A DNA stretch of 64,000 nt from Sorghum bicolor (GCF_000003195.3 NC_012873.2:23214347-23278346); one strand, 5' to 3'. Positions 44,346 to 54,992 are shown, counted from the first letter of the stretch. Notes: generated from the letters alone by a model not told the origin. Made by a program: numbers and translations.

Positions 44346-46014
44346 CAGATGATGAGGACTCACGTGGACCTCTGAGCTCCAGCACCCCCTCTGGCACCAC
44401 GTGGCAGGGCTCCACCAGCGTCCCCTAGAGCCACACGTAGTTCAGGAGCAGTCCTAGAGACAAAGGAGGAGCAGGACATGGCTATAGGTTTAGTAGCTGA
44501 TGCAGAGGCTGAGGAGGAGTTTGATTTTGCTACTGACAGTTTTGACGATGATTATCAGCTCCCCATCCCAGATCTTCCTCCAAGGCAGCACGACCACGAG
44601 GCTGAAGGTTCCTCTTTTGCTACTAACCCAGCCCTACTTGCTATTCTTGAGAGCATGCGGGCCAACCAACAGAGGGCAGCTGAGGAGCAGGCTCGACGTG
44701 ATAGGGAGCAGGCTCGACGTGATAGGGAGCAGGCTGCTGTCAATGCAGCCATGTAGGCTAGGTAGGACGAGCTTTAGAGACAGCTACTCTTCTTCCAGTA
44801 GCAGCAGTTAGCTTTCTAGGCCTAGCAGACAGCTCTGATGGCAGCGACAGGGATCACTCTTCCACAGGTGCAGCTTCGAGGCACATCCCTTGTCAGGCCA
44901 CCAACCCCAGGTGTTCGGCCCAGTGGGTTTCAGAGTCAGTCACAGCCACCTCTCTAGCTTCCTGCTCATAGCCAGCCGTTCACCACTCCACAGCACCAGG
45001 TGTCTTAGGGTGCTATCTCTTTTGGCTTTGAGCAGACGCCTCAGTTCACTCCTCTGCACTGAGGCTTCATTCCACAGTCCACCTCCGCTTCCCAGTTGGT
45101 TTTGGATTCTTCAGCAGGGCAGGACTTGTCGTTCTCATATAGTGCTCTGACTGGCATGCCTACTCCATCTCCACAGCAGGCTCCTGCAGCTTTTACCTTA
45201 CTAGTTACCACTACAGAGTGTCTGTCAATGTCTGTGGCTTCGTCTAAGCAGCGTGCACCTTCCTCTACTATTCCAGATACCTCAGCGACAGCCACTGAGT
45301 CTGTGCCAGCTTCTTCCATAGGGCTTGAGACTCAGGCAGCGACACAGATAGCTACAGAGCACACTGAGCCGACCCAGACTGCTTCACCAGCTCGTGCACC
45401 TTCAGAGGGTCAGACGGCTTCTTCTTAGTCCGCCGGCGATGGCACAGATGACGATGCAGCTCAGTTTGAGGCAGTGCCACATGACTCCTCTGCTCCAGCT
45501 TGCACCTTCCTCTACTATTCTAGAGACCTCAGCGACAGCCACTGAGTCCGTGCCAGCTTCTTCCACAGGGCTTGAGATTCAGGCAGCGACACAGACAGCT
45601 ATAGAGCACACTGAGCCGACCTAGACTGCTTCACCAGCTCGTGCACCTTCAGAGGGTCAGACGGCTTCTTCTCAGTCCACCGACGATGGCACAGATGATG
45701 ATGCAGCTCAGTTTGAGGCAGTGCCACATGACTCCTCTGCTCCAGCTTGCACCTTCCTCTACTATTCTAGAGACCTCAGCGACAGCCACTGAGTCCGTGC
45801 CAGCTTCTTCCACAGGGCTTGAGACTCAGGCAGCGACACAGACAGCTATAGAGCACACTAAGCCGACCTAGACTGCTTCACCAGCTCGTGCACCTTCAGA
45901 GGGTCAGACGGCTTCTTCTCAGTCCACCGGCGATGGCACAGATGACGATGCAGCTCAGTTTGAGGCAGTGCCACGTGACTCCTCCACTCCACCTCCATGT
46001 GCAGCTTCTTAGGT
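44346..46014 (+). pseudogene. E8 post-pol ORF, 3' part (acidic, Gln-rich)
   Basis: After an Ala/Pro/Arg-rich start, the frame from 44478 encodes an acidic stretch (EEEFDFATDSFDDDYQLP), a charged coil with the repeat ARRDREQ twice, then a Gln-rich segment. Six TAG codons interrupt this segment between 44754 and 44825, with more at 44955 and 45006 and a TGA at 45060, all in one frame. A Ser/Thr/Ala/Gln-rich tail then enters the 247-bp tandem repeats. Such low-complexity Gln-rich tails occur in extra ORFs of SIRE/Opie elements. The role is unknown. Confidence 0.55.
45255..45995. repeat. Three tandem copies of a 247-bp unit in E8
   Basis: Copies begin with GCACCTTCCTCTACTATTC at 45255, 45502 and 45749, spacing 247 bp twice. 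They differ by a few substitutions. Because 247 is not a multiple of three, each copy is read in a different frame. Confidence 0.9.
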
Positions 46015-46447
46015 TTTTGGCGTTTTATGCCAAAGGGGGAGAGGGAGAGTATGTTAGACTTAGGGGGAGCTAGTGAGTGGGCTTTTGATTCTTTTGTGTG
46101 CTATTATTCATGCATCATGTTTACTTTATGCATTCTGTGAGATACTTTGCTTTGTGAGCTACTTTATATTTTGGTTGTGAGACATGACTTATGCTTTATG
46201 ATGACATAATTTATGTCATGTGTTTGGCTCATATTTCTTTGCTTCCGCGTTTTTACTCTGATATCTTATGAGTCTTATGTTGTTATATCCTGCTGTACAC
46301 ATCTCACATTTTTTGGATGCAGAATATTAGGCTTGGTTGATATAAGCATGCCTAATCCATTTTGTTCTTATTGTCACATGCTTATAGAAACCAAGTCATT
46401 TGAAAACCTCACTTAAAACATACTCGAGGTTATTGTCATCAATCACC

Positions 46448-46461
46448 AAAAAGGGGTAGAT
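46448..46461 (+). other. E8 polypurine tract
   Basis: AAAAAGGGGTAGAT directly before the LTR start TGAAAGC. One T interrupts the usual purine run. Confidence 0.7.
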
Positions 46462-47941
46462 TGAAAGCATCTAGGCCCCTAATGAGTTTTGGTGATTAAT
46501 GACAATGTTAATTACTATGACTAACGTGTGTTTTGCAGAGGCAAAGTCATTTAAGTTACGTCATGGTAATGGTGATCGATGGACTAGATCATTCATGCCG
46601 ACTTAATGGTGAAAATCATTTTGGTTTTCAAAGGATGGTTGGACATCGTCGAGACTAGACTAGGTCTAGGTGCCATATGATGAAGAAGGGCACTTAGAGT
46701 AGTTTAGGACTTTGTTTCTCCTTTGACCATACTATTAAGGGGGGCATTGAGCAGGTAGCTTGACCTAGGCAAGGCTTTAGGTTTAGGTGTGGTGCACACT
46801 TGGTAAACCTAGCACTAGATAGCTCTGAGAAAGTCTTTACATCGAGAGGAACAAACTTCATTTTGAAAAGATCGTGTTTCGATGAAGTTTTCGTGCTGAA
46901 ACAGGCACCGAACGCTAGCACCGGACGCTCAGCGTGCCTAGGTGCCTAGGGTTAGGCACCGGACTCGCCGTGGTGCATCCGATCCCTTACCCAGGGAGGT
47001 CTGTAGTTCGACCGAGCACCGGACGTACGCACCGGACTCACTGGGCTGCGTCCGGTCCCGTACCCAGAGAGGGTTGAAGTTTACCCTCGCACCGGACGCA
47101 GTCAACGGACCCACTATGGGTGCGTCCGGTGTGTTGCAGATCAAGTACAGATAGCTGTTGATGCAGCACCGGACGCTTTGCGGAGCGCGTCCGGTGCTCC
47201 TGTTTTCTGAGGAATTCGGGCGGCCGGCCCTTGGACTTGATGGGGAGTATTTATACTCTTTCACCTCGTCCATTGGAGGTCTCTTGCCCATTTGATCAGC
47301 TGAGAAACACCTTGTGGTGCAAGAGAGAAGCAAGAGCCTAGAGAGGATTGAAAATTGAGTGATTTCATAAGTGAATCCTTCTCTAGTTGAGTTCTAAGAG
47401 TTCAAGTGTGCATCCACCACTCTCTAGAGCCTTGTTCAGGTCAAGTGAGAGTTCTTTGCTTGTTACTCTTGGTGATCGCCATCACCTAGACGGTTCGATG
47501 GTGATTGGAGGCACGAAGACCGCCCGGAGTTCTTGTGGGTGGCTCGTGTCAAGCTTGTGAGCGGTTTTGGGTGATTCACCGTAATGGAGTGTCAAAGAAT
47601 CAGCCCGTAGAGAGCACTTGGTCCATGCGCAGACCAAGGGGGAGCAAAGCCCTTGCGCGGGTGCTCCAATGAGAACTAGTGGAGGGTGGCGACTCTTCGA
47701 TACCTCGGCAAAACATCGTCGCGTTCTTCTTGCTCTCATCCTTTACATTCTAGCATTTACTTTGAGCATTTACATTCCTAGAATTGTCATGCTAGAATAG
47801 GATTGGAACTAGGTTGCGAAACTTTTATCCGGTAGCTCTCTAGAACACACTTAGGCACAAGGGGTTGAATTAGAGCTTATAGGTTGCTTAAATTTTTAGA
47901 GAAGCCCAATTCACCCCCTCTTGGGCATCTTGATCCTTTCA
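46462..47941 (+). repeat. E8 3' LTR
   Basis: 1,480 bp from TGAAAGCATCTAGG to GATCCTTTCA. A TATTTATA element lies at 47249-47256. Upstream (46900-47210) many GCACCGGAC and GCGTCCGGT motifs occur, as in E7 LTRs although the rest differs. Confidence 0.88.
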
Positions 47942-48154
47942 AAAGGGAAATGTTTTACATTTCATATCTTTATATTGATCAATGGTAGAAGCAAGCGCCT
48001 TCAATGAACACTTGTTCTCTTACACAGATGAGAGACCCATCGTCGTCAACCCTTGTGTTAGTTGCCTCCTGACACGTGCCTCCTTCTAGCCCCCGAGCAT
48101 CCTTCTAGATTCTTTTCTTGGTGAAGAAGGTAGTTGGAGGCTTCTTTCTTCTCT

Positions 48155-48370
48155 TAGGCGTAGAACCTTCTTAGTTGGCTGATGTGCCACGAGTTCTTTA
48201 TTAGGGTCACATCTTGGGTTGACAGCTCAAATGACCCCGGTCGCGTGGTTCTTGTAACAATATAGGGTCCTTCCCAAGGGCTGAGTATTTTGTCTCGACC
48301 TTGTTTTGGATTCACCGAAGTACAAGATCTCCTACTTGTATTGGTCGTGGTCGGGACTTCTATTGTAGTG
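48155..48370 (-). pseudogene. E10: relic of a Tat-type integrase C-terminus
   Basis: On the minus strand, pieces read QVGDLVLR, SPWEGPYIV and NSWHISQLRRFY, matching the order in the intact E3 integrase C-terminus (VGDLVLRWK ... NSWHIDKLRRFYP). A TGA and shifts interrupt it. No LTR of this older element is recognised. Confidence 0.65.
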
Positions 48371-48869
48371 TCTTCTTAGTCCTTGAAGGTATCATGTTGA
48401 TTGAAGGGTGACGCTGACTCTGACTTCTTTTGTGCAATCAAGTTTAAGCCTTCGAATCTATTCTGCCTCTCCTTCATCGTATTATTCTATCTTTAAAGAT
48501 GTCGAGATCAAGTCCACTATAATATTGCTTTCGAGAAGGGCGAATAACCGTTTACAGACGAATCCTTGACACAATGCTAACTAATTCCCTATCAAATTTA
48601 TTATATATGAGAATCACATATTTTTATGGGTCCTCAAAAGAAATCATGAAAATCGATATCCAGCTCAAGCAAGACAAGGATAGTATGGAAATTAAAGTTA
48701 TTATGACTAACTAATTTTGTGCCTTACAAAGGAACAAAAAAGATCTATCAACTATTTTAATTCAAAATAGACCTCATCGGACAATATCATATTATTGATA
48801 ATATTAACTTATCTTATGGATGTCATGAGTATCATAAAATAAATTATAGCCTTTTAATTTTATGATAAG
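48371..48869. other. AT-rich intergenic DNA
   Basis: The first 150 bases may still be diluted integrase sequence; the rest is AT-rich without a recognisable gene or repeat. Confidence 0.4.
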
Positions 48870-48968
48870 TGTAAAAAATAAATAGATATGTAGCATTTTC
48901 ATTCTCGTTTCCTCCTATTAAATAGACTTTTTCTTTCCTCCGTTATAATACACGGGCATATTTGCTAG
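48870..48968 (+). mobile_element. E11: Helitron-like 3' terminus
   Basis: Ends CACGGGCATATTTGCTAG followed by T. A short hairpin (CCGT...ACGG at about 48939-48955) lies about ten bases before CTAG, as in Helitron 3' ends (CTRR inserted before T). It resembles the common grass terminus CCCGTTGCAACGCACGGGCATAT. The 5' TC end was not found, so the extent is unknown; the start given is arbitrary. Confidence 0.4.
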
Positions 48969-49118
48969 TTAATTTTAAAGAAAAGACTAGCTGTAGTTGA
49001 TACTGCATCAACAAGAAAACCACCTAACAGCATTTACCATTATTGAAACTTTACAGGGAACACTTGGTTAAATAATGCCAACACGATACCAACCCAACTT
49101 GTACAGCAACTGATGTAC

Positions 49119-49751
49119 CATTATCAACATAACATTTACAGTACCCAACTGAGTTTGCAGTACACGACCGACTGGCCAAATTGACAAAACCAATCAGATC
49201 TCCATCAACTCCAACAATTGCAGAAATAACATTTAGATGGCCTTGACCTTTTTCTACAAAAAAGGGAAGAAATAAAAGTAACAATTAGGTGGCCTCGCGA
49301 GGGTTCATCCACAAACATGACATCTTCCTGGCTGCAAAAGGCCAGTTATTCGCAGTTGGAATATTTTGAACTTCTAACAGGGTCCATTTAAGACACCAAA
49401 ACATCAGTAGGACAATAATCAAACTGAATATGTCAATTGCAATGTAATGACATCCTTCTCTATGTGCCTTGTCCTCAATTCCTTCTCAAGTCACATAAAG
49501 GGCTGTCTGACTCATTTTTCTTGCCTCTGTTGTCTGCAAATGAAAAATTCATGCACTTTGGCCTTATGGTTCTAGTACAGAACAACTAGGATCTGCAATG
49601 TTTATATAGAAGGAAATTCCTTAGCATCTCTGAAAGTGTCATCAATTATTTAATTTGGATGGAACAGCAATTCATCAAGTTTACCTTTTAGCAGTTTGAA
49701 TACGACCCCCTGATTCTTCATCAAATCTCCACTACCAGCATGAGTGTTTCC
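49119..49751 (-). other. E12: exon-like fragments of an unrecognised gene
   Basis: Two minus-strand segments have exon-like borders: 49685-49751 (CAG before, GTAA after; reads GNTHAGSGDLMKNQGVVFKLLK) and about 49119-49253 (preceded by a T-rich acceptor CTTTTTTGTAG; reads KGQGHLNVISAIVGVDGDLIG onward). About 430 bp of non-coding DNA separates them. I do not recognise the protein. This could be a captured or relict host gene; no start, stop or promoter is identifiable. Confidence 0.3.
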
Positions 49752-50171
49752 CTGGTGTAAGCACAAACCACATGAAGCTTTAGTGAACAGGCTATGGATT
49801 GCACTTCAAATGATCGTCAGTTTGGTATTATTATTGCTATATAGATGTTGATATGCTCTTTGGTCACAAAAGAGTGATTTGGACATCAACATGGTCTACA
49901 AATGCAACTTTGATCACTAAACTCTAAAATCTTGGAAGGTACATAAAAACCCCAGCAACGTTATAACTTGATCAATCTACGATTTGAAACAAATTATATG
50001 CATATTGTTTCACATGTTCAACGTAAACATTCATCATGATATCAATAATCAAAGTTTTTAAATATTCAATACGATGACAAACATGACAGTAAGCAAAACA
50101 ACACTGCGCATTGTTATAAGTGAGGCATTGTCTGGCAAACCAAGAATACAAGATGCTGTAGGTGGTTCAAT

Positions 50172-50173
50172 TA

Positions 50174-50243
<70 letters not shown>

Positions 50244-50280
50244 GTTATTATTGTTATTATTATTATTATTATTATTATTG
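50172..50280. repeat. E13: (ATT)n microsatellite
   Basis: About 110 bp of almost pure ATT triplets with two GTT interruptions. It creates an artefactual poly-Leu frame. Confidence 0.95.
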
Positions 50281-50995
50281 GTAATGTGGTTATTAAATTA
50301 TTCAACTTGTTCTACTCAATAGGATTGTCTAATCTATGACCCTTAAGAACTCTAATAAACCAACTGGTCATATTACTAAACTATACCCATTCACTTTTCC
50401 CTTGAAATCTGCACATCAAATGGTAGTGTTTTTCAATTTGTGAACAAATGCTATAACAACATAGCACAGTAGTTTTCCACTTTTCCCCTTTTTTTATCCG
50501 CTATATGAAAGAGGGTAACAGCACATCATGGTAACTCAAAACAGCATATAAGTTGCAACTTTCTGACCCAAAGCAGAATAAGCGATGTTCATAACTGGAT
50601 CATATTGAGTCTGCATATGTATTCTAAAATATGCTCTGATGCTCATCCTGAAGCCAACAGCTTTATCTAAGGATAGAAGCTACATGATTTTGCCTCCATA
50701 ACAACAATTCTGATCCATGTGATCTCCTCTTTCCATATCCTCAGCACTAACCACTGCACTGTGTAAGATGCTATTGCCATAGCAGCCAAAGGATGCTACA
50801 CCAGCTGGTTAAGCAGTTCCCACAGCACCCCTCAGGTCCTAAGTTCAAACTCCCATGGGAGCAAATTTCAGGCTGAGGGTAAAAGATCCCCTTGCTCGCC
50901 CCAGATCAAAGCACAGGTAAAGAGATCGGCCCTTCTAACGGGTAACGTCTCCCTATGTATGGATGGGGCAGGGGTTCAGAGATTTTCTCGGTCTA

Positions 50996-51332
50996 TGTTA
51001 GAAGAGTCAAGGACCTATTGGGCCTTAGCCCATTAGGGTTAATTAGTCGCTTTCTTAGGGGTCTAGTAAGTCTTGCTTGTAAGTCAAGTAAACCTCTATA
51101 TAAAGAGAGGAGATGTAGCAATCTAAAATCAAGCAAGAGATTAAAAGGAAATCCCTTCTCTCTGGCCAGCCGTGGGCAGAGCCCCGCGGCCGGCGTTCCT
51201 AGCACCCAAAACCCTAGCCTCCTCTCTCGCTCTCACAGCCGCCTTCTTGTGAACAGTACCCGCGGCACTGTAGCGCGGGTACTGTTCACGCCATCAGCCG
51301 CCGCTCCTTCGATCCCCAGCAGCCACATAACA
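50996..51332 (+). repeat. E15 5' LTR
   Basis: TGTTAGAAGAGTC to CACATAACA. TATATAAA at 51097-51104 is the likely promoter. A CTGTAGCGCGGGTACTG block and its near-inverse GAACAGTACCCGCGG (51250-51290) could form a hairpin. Confidence 0.92.
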
Positions 51333-51375
51333 TCTGGTATCAGAGCTCTCAGGTTCCCAAGGATCCTTTGCTGCC

Positions 51376-52044
51376 ATGGTGTCTTCTTCGGCATCCGCTG
51401 CGATGACGCCAGAACAGTTGACAGCGGCGATCCTCGAGTTCTAGTCTTTTGTTGCCGAGATCCAATCATATCTCGCCACGCTGCAGTCGCAGCAGCAGCA
51501 GCAGCCGGTGTCACAGGTTTTCCTGCACGGGATGCCTGGTTACAGGACGACGACGTTTTCGTTCCAGGGCGTGCATCCATCTGCCCCGGTTCCCATCCAG
51601 CAGCCATGGATGCCGCCCCCTCCATCGATTACGTCTTATGCTCTAGCATCGACGATGGGGCTGGTGCACACGATGGCAAGCACCCCGGCGGCCACGACAA
51701 CGGTTGCTCCAGCACCCTCCACCAGCGCTGTTGTCCTCCCCGGTGTATCAACCATCCAGCATCCATTCACCGATGGGATCTTCTATAGGGATGCCAGCTT
51801 CCAGCAGGTCCGAGATGAGGGGGAGATGCTGCAGCAGACCGAGCAGCCGATGGCGACGGAGCTGACAGGGAAGATGCTTCGCTGCCAGGTGTCGGCGGCA
51901 GTGCAGCTGCAAGCTGCTGTGCGTGGCCTCCTTGCACGTCGGCGGGTGCAGAAGATGCGCGATCTGCCGCTGATTCAGCCCTGCACCTATTTGCAGCTCC
52001 ACGTGGAGGACTGCGATCTCATCCGCTGCGTCGGAGATTTTTAG
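51376..52044 (+). pseudogene. E15 ORF: Gln-rich, gag-like protein with IQ motif
   Basis: ATG at 51376 (MVSSSASAAMTPEQL) to TAG at 52042-52044, about 222 residues, one internal TAG at 51442-51444 where a CAG is likely. It has a Gln-run coil (LQSQQQQQ), a Pro/Thr/Ser-rich middle, and near the C-terminus VQLQAAVRGLLARRRVQKMR, which fits the calmodulin-binding IQ consensus ([IVL]Qxxx[RK]Gxxx[RK]). No zinc knuckle. Context (right after the primer site) suggests a gag-position ORF; whether the IQ motif is captured from a host gene or is native to this Copia lineage cannot be told here. Confidence 0.65.
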
Positions 52045-52526
52045 AATGTGGTTCCGCCCACGGGCAGCGTGCATGCTGTTTTTCCCGCGGGTGGTGGACT
52101 CAAAGTCTTCGGCGTCGGCAGTTGGAAGCCCTATGCTCTTCTATGTGCGGTGCAAACCAGCAGCCGTCCAGCAAGGAGAAGGCATGGTGTCATCGGTGGG
52201 AGCGCACTGCCTAGCGCCGCCAGATTCCGCCACCGACCACCGCGAGGGCGCCTTCACTGGTCCCTGTTGCGACCACTTCCTGGAGGCCACACACAAGCAC
52301 ATCTTTCATCTAGATGGTCTCCAAGGGATCCAGGTGGATGGTGTCCGCCTTATGTGCAGGGGTTAAAATTAAAGAGTCCCAATCCATTTCTAGTTGAGAA
52401 TAATAAAACAAGCCGAGATGTAAAAGACTTATTTTTAGGTGTTATGTTTGTGTCTTGCGGAGTCATTCTTAGTGTCGTCGTTAAGTTGCAGCTCGAGGAC
52501 GAGCTGCATGTCCAGGTGGGGTGTAG

Positions 52527-52839
52527 TGTTAGAAGAGTCAAGGACCTATTGGGCCTTAGCCCATTAGGGTTAATTAGTCGCTTTCTTAGGGGTCAAGTAA
52601 GTCTTGCTAGTAAGTCAAGTAAACCTCTCTATATAAAGAGATGTATCAATCTAAAATCAAGCAAGAGATTAGAAGGAAATCCTTCTCTCTGGCCGGCCGT
52701 GGGCAGAGCCCCGCGGCCGGCGTTCCTAGCGCCCAAAACTTCCATCCCAATCCACTGTAGCGCGGGTACTGTTCACGCCATCAGCCGCCTCTCCTTTGAT
52801 CCCAATTCATCTCCCTCGATCCCCAGCAGCCACATAACA
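52527..52839 (+). repeat. E15 3' LTR
   Basis: Partner of 50996-51332 with a deletion of part of the GC-rich 3' portion and a small insertion of TCCCAATTCATCTCCC-like sequence. Confidence 0.92.
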
Positions 52840-52911
52840 GTCTATGTGACAAGACCTTCTTAAGCACAATACCTGGGGGCGGTCATGACCCCTCGCAGGT
52901 AGAGTTTTTTT

Positions 52912-53730
52912 ATTTCTTAGCACATAGCAAGACTACTATTATGGTATATATGGTGTGGCTGTTGTGCATGCTTTATGTATGTGTGAACCCACAAAACAGT
53001 TCATCCCTGCATGCCAACACACACCGCAGTGGCAATACCAAAAAAGAAAAAGAAAAAGATTTCAACAAACTGAAATCACCATTTCTCACTGCCTGAATCA
53101 TCCCATGCAGTACTTTTTAATACAGGAAATTAATCAGGTATGCCTCGATTCAAAGGAGGAAAGATACGAAAAACAAATTTGTGAAACTTAACAAAACATA
53201 AAATGTGTGGTAATTTTTTTTTCTTCTATAGAGTGGAACTTGTTTATGTTCCAGCATTACGAAAATTGAATGCCTCTAAGAGTTCACGCTTTTCTTTAGC
53301 AAATTGCTAATAATAAACTGTTTGCCAGGGATAATCTTACTAAAACAAGGGAAGTATCAGATATCACCTGATTGTTTTGTGCAGAGGATGAGAACATTCA
53401 TTATCTTATTTATGGCTGTATTGTAGTTTCTAATGTCCGGTAGTTTATTGCTGAAATGTTTAGGGACTGATTTTGAATCCACAGCCCGGTAATGTTCTAT
53501 CCCATAGTGTATTATGTAATTGCATATTGTGTTGTGCTTTCAGGGAGACATGTTTGGACAGAGATAAGAGAGATCTAGAGTTGAAATGTTGAATGCTCAG
53601 GTTGCTGTTGAACATGCAAAAATTCGGGGACAGAAACGAAGTGCTGCAATGGTCTCCATACCAATCGAACTAGGAACTTCAATTGTTCAAAAAGAAAAGA
53701 GATAAACAGAACATATGATCTTAACCTTTC
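52912..53730. other. Intergenic DNA with a possible relict exon
   Basis: Mostly AT-rich. At 53542-53705 (after TTTCAG) a frame reads VEMLNAQVAVEHAKIRGQKR and on to a TAA; the start of the segment is out of frame. I do not recognise it. Nothing else is supportable. Confidence 0.25.
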
Positions 53731-53733
53731 TTA

Positions 53734-54992
53734 GAGAATCTCCAATAGTTCCCAAAAAATGAATTGCTAAATCAATGAGTTTTCCAGGCGCCAAAAGTAG
53801 GGAGAATATTTATTGGCTTTCTCTAACAGTGGGGGTATAAACCCCTATACCTTCATGGCTTGACATGGGCCGCGCCATCGGAGATGGCCTAGCCCACAAG
53901 ATGAAGACGTGCGGCGCACGACGCTGGTCGATGTGTACCGTAAGGCTACAAGAAGATATTGTACCAAATAGGATACTTTACTTGTAACTCTGTCCCTTCA
54001 CAGTATATAAAGAGAGGCAGGGGTCTCCTAGAGGACAATCATCTCATTACATCACATATCATCAATACAATCAGAGGACGTAGGTATTACACCCTCACGG
54101 CGGCTGAACCTGGATTAAATCCTTGTCTGTGTCTTGCGTCACCATCTAGTTCGTAGCTTGCACACCTTGCACACCTGTCTACCAACAATCTACTACCTTT
54201 TACCCCTAAGTAGACTGCCGACCATATTCCGTCGACAGTGGCGCACCAGATAAAATCCTTGTTTGTGTCTTGCGTCACCACTAGTTCGTAGCTTGCGCAC
54301 ATGTCTACCAACAATCTACTACCTTGGATATACCCCTAGATAGACTGTCGACCATATTCCGTCGACAGTAGCGGTAATTTTGCATTGGGCTAGAATGTAG
54401 TTTTGCATTGGGCACCCCAAACTGTTTCCGAACAACCCCAGCCACTTTTATGCTTTCTTTCTCTCTTGCACATTTGCATCAGTAACCCTGTCCTTTCTCA
54501 TTGTTCTCCCCCACGTTGTCCTTCCTCCACCTCCAGATTGGGAGGAAACTCTTCTCGTTCCTGGGTGCCACAGCCACCCCAGCAGTCTCCCAGCCGACCA
54601 CAACCACCATCAACTGGCCACAGCTAAGCAAGGCCGGGCCAGCAGCGGCAATAGCTCACCAGGTGGTGGTTGTGGTCGTCCAGTAGTGGCTAAGGGCAGC
54701 CGGAGGCCTCCAGGCTTGGCTAGGGCATGTCAGGAAGAGGCAAGGGAGTGGCGACAACCATATGGGGGCAGCGGCGGCTTCTATTTGGCCGTAGAAGGAA
54801 GAAGTCTAGGAGAAGTCGCGCCATGCCAATCCAAGTCGTGAAAGCACATGTATTTTCCCGCTCTTCTGGATCAGTTTCCAAGTGCGGAAAGATTGAGAGT
54901 TGGGATAAGGAGTTGTTGGAGAGAGCTTTTTTTTCCAATCGTGCCAAAGAACCAAGATTGGGAGTGGGTTTTGGAAACTCTTGGAGATGCTC
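53734..54992. mobile_element. E16: PIF/Harbinger-like TIR element, interrupted by E17
   Basis: Termini GAGAATCTCCAATAGTT (left) and the inverted GAGCATCTCCAAGAGTT (right), each flanked by TTA (53731-53733 and 54993-54995), the target of PIF/Harbinger/Tourist elements. About 720 bp remain after removing 53829-54367. No transposase is recognised; an open frame at 54727-55173 crosses the right end and is not credible. Non-autonomous. Confidence 0.7.
53829..54367 (+). repeat. E17: Tat-type LTR remnant (LTR + PBS + LTR tail)
   Basis: 53829-54237 is an LTR related to that of E3 (AGTGGGGGTATAAACCCC start, TATATAAA at 54004-54011, GTCGACA end). A primer-site-like GTGGCGCACCAG follows (54238-54249), then 54250-54367 repeats the last about 120 bp of the LTR. 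This looks like an element deleted from just after its primer site into its 3' LTR. No target-site duplication is detectable. Confidence 0.7.

Larger units (their letters stand above)
39387..47941 (+). mobile_element. E8: SIRE-type Copia retrotransposon, 3' half
   Basis: Only the part downstream of an interruption by E7 is in the window: a post-pol ORF region (39387-39664 and 44346-46014, split by solo LTR E9), PPT and a 3' LTR (46462-47941). The terminal TGAAAGCATCTAGGCCCC...CTTTCA matches the Opie/Ji style of SIRE LTRs. Downstream target-site duplication candidate AAAGG (47942-47946); partner not visible. Confidence 0.85.
50996..52839 (+). mobile_element. E15: non-autonomous Copia-type LTR element with an IQ-motif ORF
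   Basis: 1,844 bp: LTRs 50996-51332 (337 bp) and 52527-52839 (313 bp), perfect target-site duplication GTCTA (50991-50995 and 52840-52844), primer site TGGTATCAGAGC at 51335-51346 and polypurine-like AGGTGGGGTGTAG before the second LTR. The internal 1.19 kb has one ORF and no pol domain, so it must be mobilised in trans. It inserted into SINE E14. Near the 3' end, CAGCTCGAGGACGAGCTG resembles the region before the PPT of Tork/Retrofit-type Copia elements. Confidence 0.9.
50786..52911 (+). mobile_element. E14: Au/PoaS-like SINE, interrupted by E15
   Basis: A tRNA-like head with A-box-like TGGTTAAGCAGTT (50806-50818) and B-box-like AAGTTCAAACTCC (50841-50853). The body includes GGGAGCAAATTTCAGGCTG and GCACAGGTAAAG. 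It resumes after E15 with GTGACAAGACCTTCTTAAGCACAAT and GGGGGCGGTCATGACC, and ends in AGAGTTTTTTT. This matches the layout of the grass Au-type SINE family as I remember it. The exact 5' end is uncertain. Without E15 it would be about 280 bp. Confidence 0.65.

Noticed and set aside
50074..50322. Open frame with about 40 leucines
   Set aside because: It is a translation of the ATT microsatellite and has no start context, domain or second exon.
50806..50853. tRNA gene suggested by A- and B-box-like motifs
   Set aside because: No cloverleaf or anticodon arm can be drawn; the sequence continues as a SINE body with a T-rich tail.
51376..52044. Host IQ-domain gene
   Set aside because: It lies wholly between LTRs with a primer site, PPT and GTCTA duplication, so it belongs to E15.
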